Shown here: positions 32,764 through 43,939 of the stretch, one piece after another
How positions within the stretch are numbered: the first letter of the stretch is position 1
How the letters are laid out: every line of letters starts with the position of its first letter
Assembly: GCA_023512835.1 (NCBI GenBank)
Contig: CM042090.1
Span: forward strand, 55,477,865 to 55,541,864
Length of the DNA: 64,000 nucleotides
Direction: 5' to 3'
From: Taxillus chinensis
Lineage: Eukaryota; Streptophyta; Magnoliopsida; Santalales; Loranthaceae
Translations under genes and position numbers: made by a program
Notes under the pieces: generated by a model
What the model was told of the DNA's origin: nothing
Seen by the model: only the letters and a program-made list of their open reading frames with translations
The model's database searches: none

Positions 32764-34062
32764 TTAAAGGTTGTTGGCCTTAGCGAGCACGTACATGCGC
32801 CCCTTCCATCTTCCGGATGGTGGCACCTCCACCTTCGCCTTAATTGCATTGAGGAGTTGCAAGGAACCAAGTCTTAGATCCCTCGCATCCCTTCCTTCAT
32901 CTTCATTGATCATCGCCGAGAGCTTAGAGCGCTTCGGGCACTCAAACGCCTTGTGGGGGCCTTCGCAAAGGAAACAGGAGATCTTTGGCTTCTCCCCGTC
33001 CTTGGAACTATTCGCGAAATGTTTTGGGCGAAAGTCCTTAGACGGTTGGAAGGGTCTCCCTTTTGCTTCACTCCGGTTGTCTCCCCCACGTTTCTCCTTG
33101 TGGAACCTGTTCGCCTTGGAAGTCGATGAAGAACTAGTGGTTTTCTCCGGCTTCTTGTATTCAATGAGGGATTCGGCCACTGCCATGGCCGACGCCAGGT
33201 CCTGCACATTTCTTCACTGCAGCTCCAATTTCACCCATTATTGCAATCCGTCCATGAAGGAAAATAATGAATCCTTTGCGGACATGTCTGGGATCTCCAA
33301 GATGAGCTCTGAAAACTCGCGGACATACTCCCGCACCGTGCCTTTGTGGGTAAGGCACCAAAGTTTCGCCCGGGACTCGTCCTCCGCGTTCTGGGGATAG
33401 AATTGGGCCTTGATCTCCCGCTTGAAATCCGCCCAATTATTGATGATGCATAGGCCGCACTCCTTGTCGGCATATTGTCGCCTCCACCACACCATAGCCA
33501 AATCGACTAAGTATAGTGGGTCGGTCTTCACCTTCTTTTCCTCGTCCACAATGTTCAAGGCATCGAAATATTGCTCCATGGTCCAGAGGAAGTTGTCTAA
33601 CTCCCTCGCATTCCTTGACCCAGCATAGGTCTTAGGTTTCGGCACGTCGATTTTGGAGCTGGAATGGCCGCCAACGCCACCTTGGGTGACTGCCATCTTG
33701 CAGAGAGACCAATCTGCCTTGATCTCTTTGATTTCATCTTGCATCACCAGGATTTGGGACGTGAGAGTGTTCTTTAGGCCGTCGAACCGAGAGTTCATGT
33801 CATCCATGACGGAGTTGAGAAGCCCTTGCATCCTCCCAAAGCTTTCCTCACCCTCTGAGTCCAGCTTTTCAATGCTTTCAGTGTGCTCCTCGACCACCTC
33901 CATCTGTTCGGCTAACTCCAACTCCAATTTGGCTAGCCGACTCTCCAGCAGACATGTTTCCCTCGAAACGGACTTATCTCTCCTCCATTCCTTAGCGTGG
34001 TGCTCCTTGTCGCGGCCTTCGTGGTCGCCACCACTAATGACAACAAATCCTCCGTTTGTCAT
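32764..34062 (-). pseudogene. Gag (385-bp-LTR chromovirus)
   Basis: It starts at the ATG 34060-34062, about 55 bp after the PBS. An acidic, coiled-coil-like N-terminus (ESRLAKLELELAEQMEVVEE) precedes the retrotransposon Gag domain (DNFLWTMEQYFDAL, DLAMVWWRRQY, DFKREIKAQFYPQNA, YVREFSELILEIPDM). The zinc knuckle CFLCEGPHKAFEC is of the CX2CX3HX4C form known in this group. Stops at 33238-33240, 33214-33216 and 32764-32766 break it; no frameshift is present. Confidence 0.92.
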
Positions 34063-34115
34063 TTTTACACCATCTCGAAGTTTTTGATTGTTCCACCGAA
34101 CTTAGCACCAACCGT

Positions 34116-34127
34116 GCTCTGATACCA
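34116..34127 (-). other. Primer binding site, tRNA-iMet type
   Basis: On the minus strand TGGTATCAGAGC follows the 5' LTR of the 385-bp-LTR chromovirus after two bases. Confidence 0.92.
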
Positions 34128-34129
34128 CT

Positions 34130-34514
34130 TGTCACGGGGTCAGCCTTTATAGAAGCTTAACCCGTGCGGCACCTAGTTCCCACCCGTACGAAGAAATGCT
34201 AGGTCAGCCTAACTCGTCGCATTTGGATCGGAACCCATCGATCCGTTGTAAAGCATTTGTGTAGGAAAACGCTTAGCGGAAGAACGATTTAAATGAAGAC
34301 AACAAACGATTGTATTGATTGCTTGAAAGCTTTACAACATCACTCCCCTACATATAGATGTTAACACGTTTATAGCTATGTCACTAGGAGACATCATATA
34401 TGATCGAAATCTAAAATCTCTACAACTTACTCTATAAGCTAAGTATAACACTTTACAAGGGGTAAATACCCCAAAATAGCCTAAGTGTGCTAGGATAAGC
34501 CTCGGTCTGTGACA
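34130..34514 (-). repeat. 5' LTR of the 385-bp-LTR chromovirus
   Basis: It is gap-free with 29008-29392. Most of the differences between them are transitions. Confidence 0.93.
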
Positions 34515-34944
34515 CAGGGCTCCTTGGTCCGTATCTACTTTTCCTTAGTCTGTCAGAGTGGAAAACTTAGATTCATTCTCCGCAATAAATCTTTTCAACT
34601 CCGTGCGAGATGTAGACTCAGAATCTTCATTCCGTAACTTTTGACTTAGTTCAGTTTAGAGATTAACTCAAATTCCTTAGTCATTTTAGCAACTTTCTTA
34701 GTCCACACGAAGGGTCTTTACTCAGTATGAAGACTTGGTTATGTACCAAGTGATTTTGACGACACTCACGATGATCCAGATCAGGATTATGTATCCTATC
34801 CTTTGCTTTGCTCTTTGAGTGCAAATCCCGTTTAAGGTTTTATCTTCTACAATAACTTAGGGTAAACATAAAACATATCAGCTCAAATTACACAAGGTTT
34901 CATCCGCATCATCCAAATTCTGGGTTTGATCCAACAAAATTGTT

Positions 34945-36740
34945 ATGGATATTCATAACACCAGAGAACCTTTAAGTCCATCTGGACCAGTTAATACTGA
35001 AAGTCACAATGCTGAAGAACCTCCAAGTTCTTCTGGAACTGTTCATCATGCGGATACAACTGGCCCAGAAGAAGCTCAACCAGCCAATATACAAGATCCA
35101 CCCGATCTGGCAGAGCTTCAAATCATTAACTACTCACCACTACTTGCACAGAACTATAGGTGGACTCGAAACCACCCATCAGATCAAGTGATTGGTGATC
35201 CTACTGTTGGAGTTAGAACAAGGGCAGCCACTTTCAATCTGTGCCACTACTCGTGTTTCCTATCACAGATAGAGCCAAAGGTTGTGGATGAAGCCCTTCA
35301 GGATTCAAACTGGATAGACGCTATGCAAGAAGAGCTTGATCAATTCAAAAGGAACGAAGTGTGGACTTTAGTACCAAGGCCGAGGTCGCAACAAGTCATT
35401 GGAGTTAAATTGGTTTTTTGGAACAAATTAGATACCGATGGAATAGTAATCCGGAACAAAGCACGACTGGTAGCCAAAGGATATTGTCAAGAAGAAGGCA
35501 TTGATTATAACAAAACCTTTGCTCCAGTAGCTAGACTTGGGGCGATCCGATTGTTCCTGGCGTATGCTTCATATGAAAACTTCACAGTTTATCAAATGGA
35601 CATCAAGAGTGCCTTTCTTAATGGAGATCTTCAAGAAGAGGTTTATGTTGAACAACCTTCTGGCTTTGTTGAACACAAGCTGAACATATGGTATATAAAC
35701 TTTGGAAAGCCTTGTACGAATTGAAGCAAGCTCTAAGAGCTTGGTGTGACACCCTATCAGAATTCTTGCTCGAACATAATTTCAGAAAAGAGAAGATAGA
35801 CACTACACTATTTCTACAGAAAGAGAAAGATCATTCTCTAATCGTACAAATTTACGTGGATGATATCATTTTCGGATCATCAAATCCGAAGCTTTGTGAA
35901 AAGTTTGCGAAGTTGATGACTGGAAAATTTGAAATGAGTATGATGGGAGAATTGACGTACTTCCTTTGAATAGAAGTTAAACAAATGAAGGATGAAATCT
36001 TCATCAACCAAGCCAAGTACACATGGGACTTAATCAAGAAGTTCGGTATGCAAAACTCATTTTCCGTGAAGACTCCCATGCCAGTCAGTGCAAAGTTAGA
36101 TCCTGATACTGACGGAAAATCAGTAAATGTGACTGAATACAGAGGTATGATTAGATCATTGTTGTATCTTACAGCAAGTCGCCCAGACATAATGTTTGCA
36201 ACTTGCATTTGTGCAAGATATCAGGCGGATCCCAAAGAGTCACACATGCTTCATGTAAAACGGATATTGCGGTATCTCAAAGGGACAGTGAATTTGGGAC
36301 TCTGGTATCCAAAGGAGTCCAACTTCTCTTTATCCAGATATTCAAATGCTGATTTTATCGGATGTCGCATCGACAAGAAGAGCGCTAGTGGTACTTGTCA
36401 GTTCCTTGGAAGCAAACTCATCTCATGGTTCAGTAAGAAGTAGAATTTTGTATCAACCTCTACTGCTGAGGCGGAATATATAGCTGCTGGGAGTTGCTGT
36501 GCATAGCTTCTCTGGATGCAAAGTCAACTTACTGATTACGGTTTCAGCATGACATTTGTTCCATTATACTGCAACAACACCAGTGCGATTTCTATCAACA
36601 ACAACCCTGTCATACACCCGAAAACAAAGCACATTGAGGTCAGGTATCACTTCATCCGAGATCATGTTCTCAAAAAGCACATATCACTTGAACATGTTGC
36701 TACGGATGATCAACTTGCAGACATACTCCATTCCATATGA
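34945..36740 (+). pseudogene. Sirevirus reverse transcriptase and RNase H (plus-strand copy)
   Basis: It begins in the Ser/Pro linker (PSGPVNTES), then VGVRTRAAT and RT with [16 protein letters not shown] at 35854-35865, MSMMGELTYFL, and RNase H with SRPDIMFATCICARYQ, SASGTCQFLGSK, STAEAEYIAAG and HIEVRYHFIRDHV. One frameshift lies near 35690 and stops occur at 35967-35969, about 36441 and 36506; the last two replace expected Gln (CAG to TAG). Pol ends near LADIL at 36720. It is the best-preserved Sirevirus RT in the window. Confidence 0.92.
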
Positions 36741-36954
36741 CCTCCTCTTGGCCATGTACGGAGTCTTTGAGGGTCTCCTGATGGACTGGGAAACCTTCAT
36801 GTTCTGATTGCTGAAGAATGGTCCAAAGAACTAATCTTTCGAGCAGATTCTTAGGATTGTCTTCAGGCATCTGCGTCAGTCCCATTTTAATGGATGTGGC
36901 ACTATCCTTTTCCCCCAGGCTTACTATCTTCGCCATCTTACGCCTGATGGGACC

Positions 36955-39000
36955 GTGACGGCACGCCGGCCTTCTACTGCTCTCCACCTCCTTCCCGCCT
37001 CGAAACAACAGGGCAGTTTGGTTGGTAACCCAACCGACAACCATGGCCCCGAAGTCAGCTCTGCTCACCGGTCCTCTCGGATTCGGTCTGTTGCTGCACC
37101 CTCTATCTCTCGAGCCTCTAAGCACAATGTCCGTCCCGAACCATTTGAGGTTGTGGGGCCCTCTCAGCTAAGTCCTCATCTGGCTGATTCTCTAGCGCCT
37201 TCTCCTGCTGATGTATGCGTACCCGACTCACCCGTTGTTGTTGCTGTTGTTGATGCTGCAGTTGCTACGGCAATGGCAGATGTCCCTCCTTCTCCTCCAG
37301 AAGCTCCCTTGCCTCCTCTTCCTCAACCTCGCGACTACCTTGACCACCTCTCCACCGACACCTTAATGGACCTATGGTTCCGTTTTAGCCTAGCCTGCAC
37401 CACCACCATCCTTGACAATGACATCCGGGTGTTTTATGCCAAATGCACCCAAACCCCGGAGGATATGATCATCTAGAACCTGGACCACGGCTTCCTTACG
37501 CCGACGCACATTCCGGACGTGCCCTTTGCTATTACCTTCGGCCCGGCCCATGACGCACGAGTTCCTTCTCCTGCTGAGGCCTGATCTGCCTCTCCTACCG
37601 CAGTCATCCACATAGTTGACCTGTCCGGTCAAAGTGGATCTGCTGCTCCAAATGCCTCCAATGCTCCGGATGCCCCTTCTGCTACTGCTGCTGACGCACC
37701 CTCCACTCCTACTGACTCCTCTGCTCAGCGCACACCTACACCTATTCCTGCGGGGGAGTCCTCGAAAGCCCCGGAGTTGGTGCTTGGACATGCCTTGTTT
37801 GGCACGATCCACTCCGACGCTGTGCTCTCCGCTCAGTTGGACCGCCACGCCCAAGCCCAAAGCACCCAAATTTCTGCCATCGCTGCCAAGGTTGATGCTC
37901 TCGATGCCCAACTCCTCTCCGCCCTAACCGACTCTTCCACTTCCATCGAGCAGAAGATGGATCTTGTGGCCTCGTCCATTCATTCACTATCGACTTCTTT
38001 TGCGGACTTGGCGCACACAATGGCTCGTCCCCCTACTGCTCCTCGGCAAACTGCCAAAATGGGGGAGAAAGTGTCATCTGATCCTCCTGCACCTTCCTCT
38101 GCTCATGTTGAGAAGCGGCCTACATCTTCACTGCATCCACTTCAGAGAGTTACCATTCCCAAACGCAGCCGTTTCTCTCAGCCTAGCTCCTCCAGTGCAG
38201 CTCCTCCTTCCACCTCTCCATCAGCAGTTGACACCTTCCTCCCATCATATGCGGATCATGATCCACTTGATGCGGATGGAAGTGTTTTTCTTGAAATGTC
38301 TAAGTATGCAGCATCCAATGCCGAGAGAAGATGTCTTTCTACCTATACCCCTTTTCTCCTAAAGACATTAAGACTCTCTCTTCCGAGAAGGGCCTATTCA
38401 CCACAGAAGACATAGAGAACTTCTCTCGAGCAGTTAAGATGGAGATGAGGCTGTTTCCGTCTCTCTACAAGGACGAACATATATTTGATATTGTGCCTTG
38501 TTGGTCTAAAAGACATCTTCCTGAAGTAGCCTTCATCCGGACCTTCGTCGACGGAACTGCTGAGGACAGTAAACCTTGGAAGAATCTTTCAATTGTCCTC
38601 ATTCCGTACCGGATTTTGTCGCCACACTTCATGCTAGTTGCTTTCATGATTCACTCAAAGCAGTTGATCCTGATTGATTCTCATCAGGTTGTGGATAACA
38701 ACATAAGAAAGAATCAAAGGGAACCTCTGCGTGACTGAAGCAGTGAAGCAATCCAGACTCTATGAAGAAATGGGCCTGACTCCCCTAGCTCCAAATGAAA
38801 AGCTGAAGGCGTCGGTCCGAAATAAGAAACAAGTGCCACAAAAGCCGGATGGAGATAGCTACAGAGCCTTTGTCTACTTCTTCATCAAATCACTTATAAA
38901 GGTGGATTAAAACTGGAACAACATCCGCAATTATACAACGGAGCTTAGAGAGAAGGCAGCAACAATGATCTTCAAGTATAGTAAGCCTTATGTACCTTAA
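36955..39000 (+). pseudogene. Extra ORF of the Sirevirus-type element, Ulp1/SENP-like C-terminus (copy 1)
   Basis: It lies between pol and the 3' LTR, the place of the env-like ORF in Sireviruses. A basic, Pro/Ser-rich N-terminus leads to a helical, Ala/Gln/Asp-rich stretch (DAVLSAQLDRHAQAQ, SSIHSLSTSFADLAHTM), then a globular C-terminus. There, LSPHFMLVAF carries His (codon 38625-38627) and LILIDSHQ an Asp 17 residues later (38676-38678). VPQKPDGDSYRAFVYFF would hold the active Cys, but Tyr (38860-38862) is there. Stops near 37474 and 37582 and frameshifts near 38340 and 38735 break it. I see no clear membrane span. The family assignment is inference from motif spacing. Confidence 0.72.
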
Positions 39001-39137
39001 TGTAAAACTCATGTATTAAGGCTGATTTGTACTTTGTTGCTGATGAAATGAAAATTGAAGTTATTTCTATTCTGTATACTGTCTTAGAGCTTCGTTTACT
39101 AGATCAGATTACAAAGGGTTTTGGCATATCCATAATT

Positions 39138-39146
39138 GGGGGAGAT
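39138..39146 (+). other. Polypurine tract of the plus-strand Sirevirus
   Basis: GGGGGAGAT lies directly before TGTTGGATC. The minus-strand copy at 56967-56975 differs by one base (GGCGGAGAT). Confidence 0.85.
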
Positions 39147-40563
39147 TGTTGGATCAAGCCCAGAATTTGGATGATGTAGATAAAACCCTATGTAATTTGA
39201 TCTAAGACTTTGGTTGTTTTATCTTAAGTTGTTGCAGAAGATATGATCTTAATCCGGGCCTACACTCGTGAGAGCAAAGCTAAGGACAAGATACATGATC
39301 CTGATCCGAACAAGAGTGAGTGTCATCAAAACACTTGGTAAATGACCAAGTCTCTCCTTCATACGGAATAAGGATCATTCGTGCGGACTAAACACTTAAT
39401 GCTTCGGACTAAGGAAACTGTGCCTAACACCTTAAATGGACCAAGTCAAATAGATGCGGAGTAATAATCCTAGTCTACAAGTCGCACTGAGTAAAACATA
39501 GTTATCGTGGAGTAAAAGGCTAAGTCTTCCACTCAAGCGGACTAAGGAAAACAAGACACGAAGTAAGAAATCTGAGTCTTCCATACGTGCGGAGTAAGGA
39601 ACGACTTGTGTGGAATAAGGACCCGAGTCTTTATTTGCACGGAGTAAGGAAACTAGATGCGGAGTAAGGAATCCGAACCTATTACTCATGCGGAGTAAGA
39701 ATGTGCTGATACGGAGCAAGCCATCCGATCCTTTAACTCACGCGGAGTAAGGAACTCTTGCGGAGTAAGAAAGCACTGATGCGGAGTAAGCACTCCGACC
39801 TTCTCATTCTTACGGAGTAAGGAAGCACTGACATGAAATAAAGATTCTTGTACTAAATTGATACGGAGTAAGCAATCACTGACACGAAGTAAGGATCCGA
39901 GCTTCATTAACATGGAGTAATGAACCTTACACCGGATTAAGAAAACGTTGCTTCAACTTATCTCCTCGCATTCAAAGTCACCTGCTCGCTGCTTCCCAAT
40001 GTAAGACAAAGTCATTGAGAACCTAAAGCATCTTACACGTGGATCACCCGGATATGTGGACACAACTTTAACTGAACTTGGGAACTCACAAAGGCACTTA
40101 TGCTTTCCAAACCCAAGACCTTGAGCTCCACATCCGTAGCATTCTAGGCAGAGAGAATTTCGAGGAACAATCAATGCTGCATATAGTCCGGAAGAACAAG
40201 TTCCAAGATTGTCTCTCAAGTATGTTTCTATAAATATTGTAACACTTGTACATTCTATAGAAGTTGAATGAGTTGATCATTCATGAGTTGAAAAAAAATG
40301 TGTACAAGAGCTCATTGAGATCATAGAGGCTAGTGTGTGAGTCATTTTGTAAATAGAGTATAAGAGAGTCTTGCGGTAGATCTAAAGGCTTTACAAGAGC
40401 TTTAATCTGCTTCTATTTTGTTGTACTTATCATTTGATAATAAAACAAAATACTTTCACTATCTGGTTATATTCCGCATTGATTCTATCTCTTAACCATA
40501 TAAGTGTAGTACCAAAGAGTAAGAAAAAAGTTTTCGATAAGAGCCTCTAGGCTCCCAGGGACA
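39147..40563 (+). repeat. 3' LTR, family C (1417 bp, uninterrupted)
   Basis: It starts TGTTGGATCAAGCCC and ends CTCCCAGGGACA. It serves as the reference for the two split copies at 28041-34936 and 46805-56966. Confidence 0.92.
39430..39925 (+). repeat. CGGAGTAAGG decamer array in LTR C
   Basis: About 15-20 degenerate copies of GCGGAGTAAGGA occur in U3, upstream of a TATA-like TATAAATATTG at about 40230. Spacing is irregular. The same array in the other copies shows it is a fixed part of the family. Confidence 0.88.
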
Positions 40564-40762
40564 AACATATATTTCCAGCAACAACATCAAGTTCGAAAAT
40601 CAACTAAAAAACATGTCCATTTGCATTTTCAGCCACCAATCTTTGGAGTCGTGCTTCCCTGCCAACGTTGCTGCAATCGGAGCCCCAAGTCTAAGACAAA
40701 GTCGGGTCAATTTTCAGTTCATTGTCTTAATCTATTCCTTTTTTGTTTGTAATTGTTGTATT

Positions 40763-41725
40763 TGTCATCACTGGTTTTCGTCCGGGCCCATTTGGGGTGA
40801 GCTCAAACTAGACCAATGGTGAGAAAATTTAGAGTCGCCACCAACTGTTTTTGGGGTACAGTTGGATACCCTCTACTTTGAGTAGTTTAAATGTGAGGTC
40901 TGCGTTATCAGAGAAAGGTTCGAGAGTTGGTTACGTGTAGGGAAGGATTAGCACCCCTACAGCGCCCTTTCGGTATCTAATTTAGGAGGAGGAGGTTTTA
41001 TTTTATTTGTACTGCCATAATTGGGTTAAGTTTCCTAAAAAGTCTATGATTTTTATTTAGCTAAGTTATTTATTAAAGTCATGGTTAAAATGGATTTATC
41101 CTAAATTTCTAAAGGGAATCCTAAAAGTTTTGGGTTTTTGTTTGAAGTGGAGAATGAGATCCTACGGGTTTGTTTTGGTTTTTCGTTTTATTGAAGTCCT
41201 CAAATATGATTTTTTTTATTTTCCCTTTTTTTGGTTTTTTGGTTTTTTTTTGGGTTAGAAAACATACATTTTTGTTGGTTTTTGTGTTTTGTAAAAAAAA
41301 CGTTTTGTTTTGTTTTGCTTCATTTTTTTTGTTTTTTTTGTTTTTGTTTTTTTGATTTTGGTGAAGTACTAATTTTGATTTTCTTTTTTTTTTAGTTGGA
41401 AAACATGAAAACGTTTTTTTTTGGAAAACGTTTCTTTTTTTTTTTGGTTTTTCTTTCTTTTTTTTTTGTTTTTTTGTTTTTGGAAACCTTTCTTTCTTTC
41501 TTTTTGCAAACCCAAAATCTTAAATCAAAGTCATGAACATATGCATTAAAATAAAAAAACGTGGAGTGTGTAATTATGACATCCACAAAAGAAAAATAAA
41601 AGCACTCTTTTTTTCCTTTTCCTTTTTTTTCTTTTCTTCATCTCTTTTTTTTATGCCTCTCTTTGTGCTCTCTTTTTTTTGTTTCCACTATATTTTACAT
41701 ATTACAACGTACCACATACAAAGAA
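40763..41725 (+). repeat. Left arm of the fold-back element
   Basis: It is longer than the right arm because of expanded oligo-T tracts (41200-41510). Short Phe-rich ORFs here are low-complexity artefacts. Confidence 0.72.
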
Positions 41726-42729
41726 TGAAAATACAAGGAAAATACAATAGCAATTACTAAAAATTACATTAAATATAGAGATAAGCTAAAAAAACGAAAA
41801 CCAGGAAAATACTATAAATATAAATAAGCTGAAAAAAAGAGCAACAAATGTAAATTACACTGACTTTGGGGCTTTATCACGGGATGTCTGTCTGAAATAT
41901 TCTGTCTGTACCAAAAGACGTTTGCTCACCCAAATCACCAAATTCCAGCAGCACCAAGTGCAACGATCAGCTAGGACGTACTGTGGAGACTGCCAAGGTA
42001 CACTGATTTTTTTTTTGGTTTTTTTATGATAGGAACGTAGGAAAAAGAGAGAAAGGCAGACTGGCGTTGTTTTTTCTCTTTCTTCTGCTAGAAAAGAAAA
42101 GCTGGAATGAAATAAGAGGGAAAGAGAAGTTTGGGAAGGATGGGTGATTTTGATTTTAGGACAGGGGGAGTATTGGGTGAAAATCTGGAATTAGGCAACT
42201 GGGTGTGAAGATGGCAGCAGGGTTCTCTCTTTTTTTTTGTTTTTGGGGCTGAACTCTTTTTTCTCTCTGCCGAACCTCTCCCTTTTCTGTCTTTTTTTTT
42301 TCTGCTCAACTATCTGTTTTTTCTTTCTCTGTTTGCGCTGGGACGAGGCTAGGGTGTAATGATGGTAGCAGGTTTTTTCAACGATGACGGGTCTCTCTGT
42401 TTTTTTTCTGGGCGTTTTTTTTTTGGGAGGAAGCTAGGGCGTTTTTTGTTGATGTATCGATGGATCTCTCCCTACGCAGGGACAGAAGACTGCATTTTAA
42501 AGGGGCTGGCAGAACTTTGGCTGGACTGTCATTAATTGCAGCATTTAATGCTGTATTATTGATTCCCTTATTTTCGTCCAGGTCTTGTGCGTTGTCGGGT
42601 GGTTTGGCGACCTGCAGATCGTGATTGCCTTTTTTAATTTGTATTTTAGCACATGTGACTGACAGGTTGCTAAAAAGCATCTTTGCCAGCAAATAAAACT
42701 CATCCCATGAGCAGCCAGCGAGAGGGGCC

Positions 42730-43330
42730 AAACAGCGAAGGTCAGACTTTAAGGGTCGGAATGTCGGCAGGGTTGAAGTGTCGGCAGGGTCGAAGCTGCG
42801 ATGGGTCAAAATTTCGGTGGGGCGAAAGTCAACGGCCAACGGGTCGAAGTGTCGGCAGGTCGAAGTTCAACGGTCAACGGGTCGAAGGGTCGAAGGTCGG
42901 AGGTTGACAGGCTTTGAGGGTCCGTGGGTCATAGGTCAATAGGCTTCGAGGGTCAAGGGTCGAAGGTCGGAGTGTCGGCAGCGGGGCTTCGAGGCTTCGA
43001 GAGTTAGAGGGTTGAAGGGCCGAAGGTCGGAGTGTCGGCAAGTCAAGGGGTCGCAAGTCCTGGCATCGTAAGTCTCGAGGCTTCGCATCTTCAGAGGGTT
43101 CGAAAGTCCGAAGGGGCGAGTCGTAGGTCGGAGTGTCGGCAGCGGAGCTTCGAGGCTTTGAATCTTCGAGTGTTCGAGGCTTCGATGCTTCGAGGCCTCA
43201 AGGCTTTGAGGCTTCGAGGCTTCGGGGTTTCGAGGCTTCGGGGCTTCGGCGCTTCGATGCTTCGGGGCATCGAGGCTTCGAAGGTCAATAGGTCGAAGTG
43301 TCAGCAGGGCAACGGTCAATGGTCAACGGT
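42730..43330. repeat. TCGAAG/GTCGG-rich tandem array
   Basis: Degenerate repeats mix GGTCGAAG, GTCGGAGTGTCGGCAG and GGCTTCGAGGCTTCG. The GTCGGAGTGTCGGCA segment recurs at about 42965, 43025 and 43125, showing a higher-order unit of about 60-100 bp. It is CpG-rich while its surroundings are T-rich. Confidence 0.8.
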
Positions 43331-43939
43331 CAACCCCGAAGTTTTTTTTTTGAACTTTTAATTACCTTCTTACCCTTCACCTAAAATGCAAAAATGGACA
43401 ACTTTCCGGGGATTGTTTGGGAAGATCCGTATTCGCCTAAATTGACGCTTCAAAGAATTTCGCATGGTCACCTTTTCTGGCGATTTGACCAGGGGCATTG
43501 ACCGTCTTTTGGCGAGTTTCGACTTTTTCCAACGAAAGTTGTTTTGGCCATAACTTCTTCATTTTAAGTCCGATTTGAGCTCGGTCAAGTTCGTTAATCT
43601 CCAATTTTCATCCTCTATCACCTGGTGTTGGTCTTGGGGCGCTTCAAGGACTTGTAGCAGAAGTCATTAATTTGGAACTCCCCCGTCTGTGTCAATTGTA
43701 TCTATCTCATGCAAATTGAGGCTAACATCAATTCCGAACCATTCCTTGGAAGTATGGGATCATTGTGGACCTGTTTAATAAGGTATATGGCATGGGCAGA
43801 AAGGTATATCAAATGGGGTTAGTATGTTCAACCCGGACAAAATGGGGTCCAACAGTATTGTGTTGATTCTTTTCTTTATCTTTGTTTTTTATTTTATTAT
43901 TTTTTGTTTGTAATTGTCGCATTGTATTGTGTGTTATCT

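Larger units (their letters stand above)
29008..34514 (-). mobile_element. Chromovirus with 385-bp LTRs (Galadriel-like), complete
   Basis: LTRs at 29008-29392 and 34130-34514 are both 385 bp. The shared flank is CAGG (29004-29007, 34515-34518); five-base flanks differ by a shift. PBS, PPT and a single gag-pol frame are present on the minus strand. By eye the LTRs differ at about 17 sites, roughly 14 transitions and 3 transversions, with no indel. The short LTRs and a classical chromodomain suggest the Galadriel group; I did not test this by phylogeny. Confidence 0.92.
9912..34936 (-). mobile_element. Sirevirus-type Ty1/copia element A, interrupted three times
   Basis: Reading right to left: 5' LTR (family C, 34936-28041, split), PBS, gag (28039-26641 and 17498-about 16600), protease and GAG-pre-integrase (to 16076), integrase, RT and RNase H (12660-9912). 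Insertions are the 385-bp-LTR chromovirus, the Tekay-type element and the solo LTR D; removing them restores collinear order, for example the LWHKR and HLNFKTLSKL halves of the GAG-pre-integrase motif meet across the GCAAC duplication. The element breaks off inside RNase H at 9912, and its extra ORF and 3' LTR are not found to the left. Confidence 0.85.
28041..34936 (-). repeat. 5' LTR (family C) of Sirevirus A, split by a chromovirus
   Basis: The two pieces, 28041-29007 and 34519-34936, sum to about 1385 bp, close to the uninterrupted copy at 39147-40563 (1417 bp). On the minus strand it starts TGTTGGATC and ends GGGACTAACA. The insertion lies within the CGGAGTAAGG array of U3. Confidence 0.88.
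34937..40563 (+). mobile_element. Sirevirus-type element, plus strand, 5' half missing
   Basis: It contains the integrase-RT linker, RT, RNase H, an extra ORF, a polypurine tract and a complete 3' LTR (39147-40563). It begins at 34937 exactly where the minus-strand LTR C of Sirevirus A starts (TGTTGGATC on the minus strand). That suggests Sirevirus A inserted into this relative in opposite orientation, with the other half now lost or beyond the window. Its 3' flank is AACAT. Confidence 0.87.

Noticed and set aside
33653..34087. 144-codon plus-strand ORF
   Set aside because: Antisense to the coiled-coil part of Gag on the minus strand, which has clear family homology.
36700..37911. Minus-strand ORFs of 141 and 173 codons opposite the extra ORF
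   Set aside because: Antisense shadows of Ser/Pro/Ala-rich plus-strand coding sequence.
41170..41760. Phe/Lys-rich short ORFs
   Set aside because: Translations of oligo-T/A tracts in the fold-back arm.
42378..43361. ORFs rich in Arg, Ser, Gly and Leu in both strands
   Set aside because: Come from the TCGAAG-type tandem array; no protein-like character beyond the repeat.
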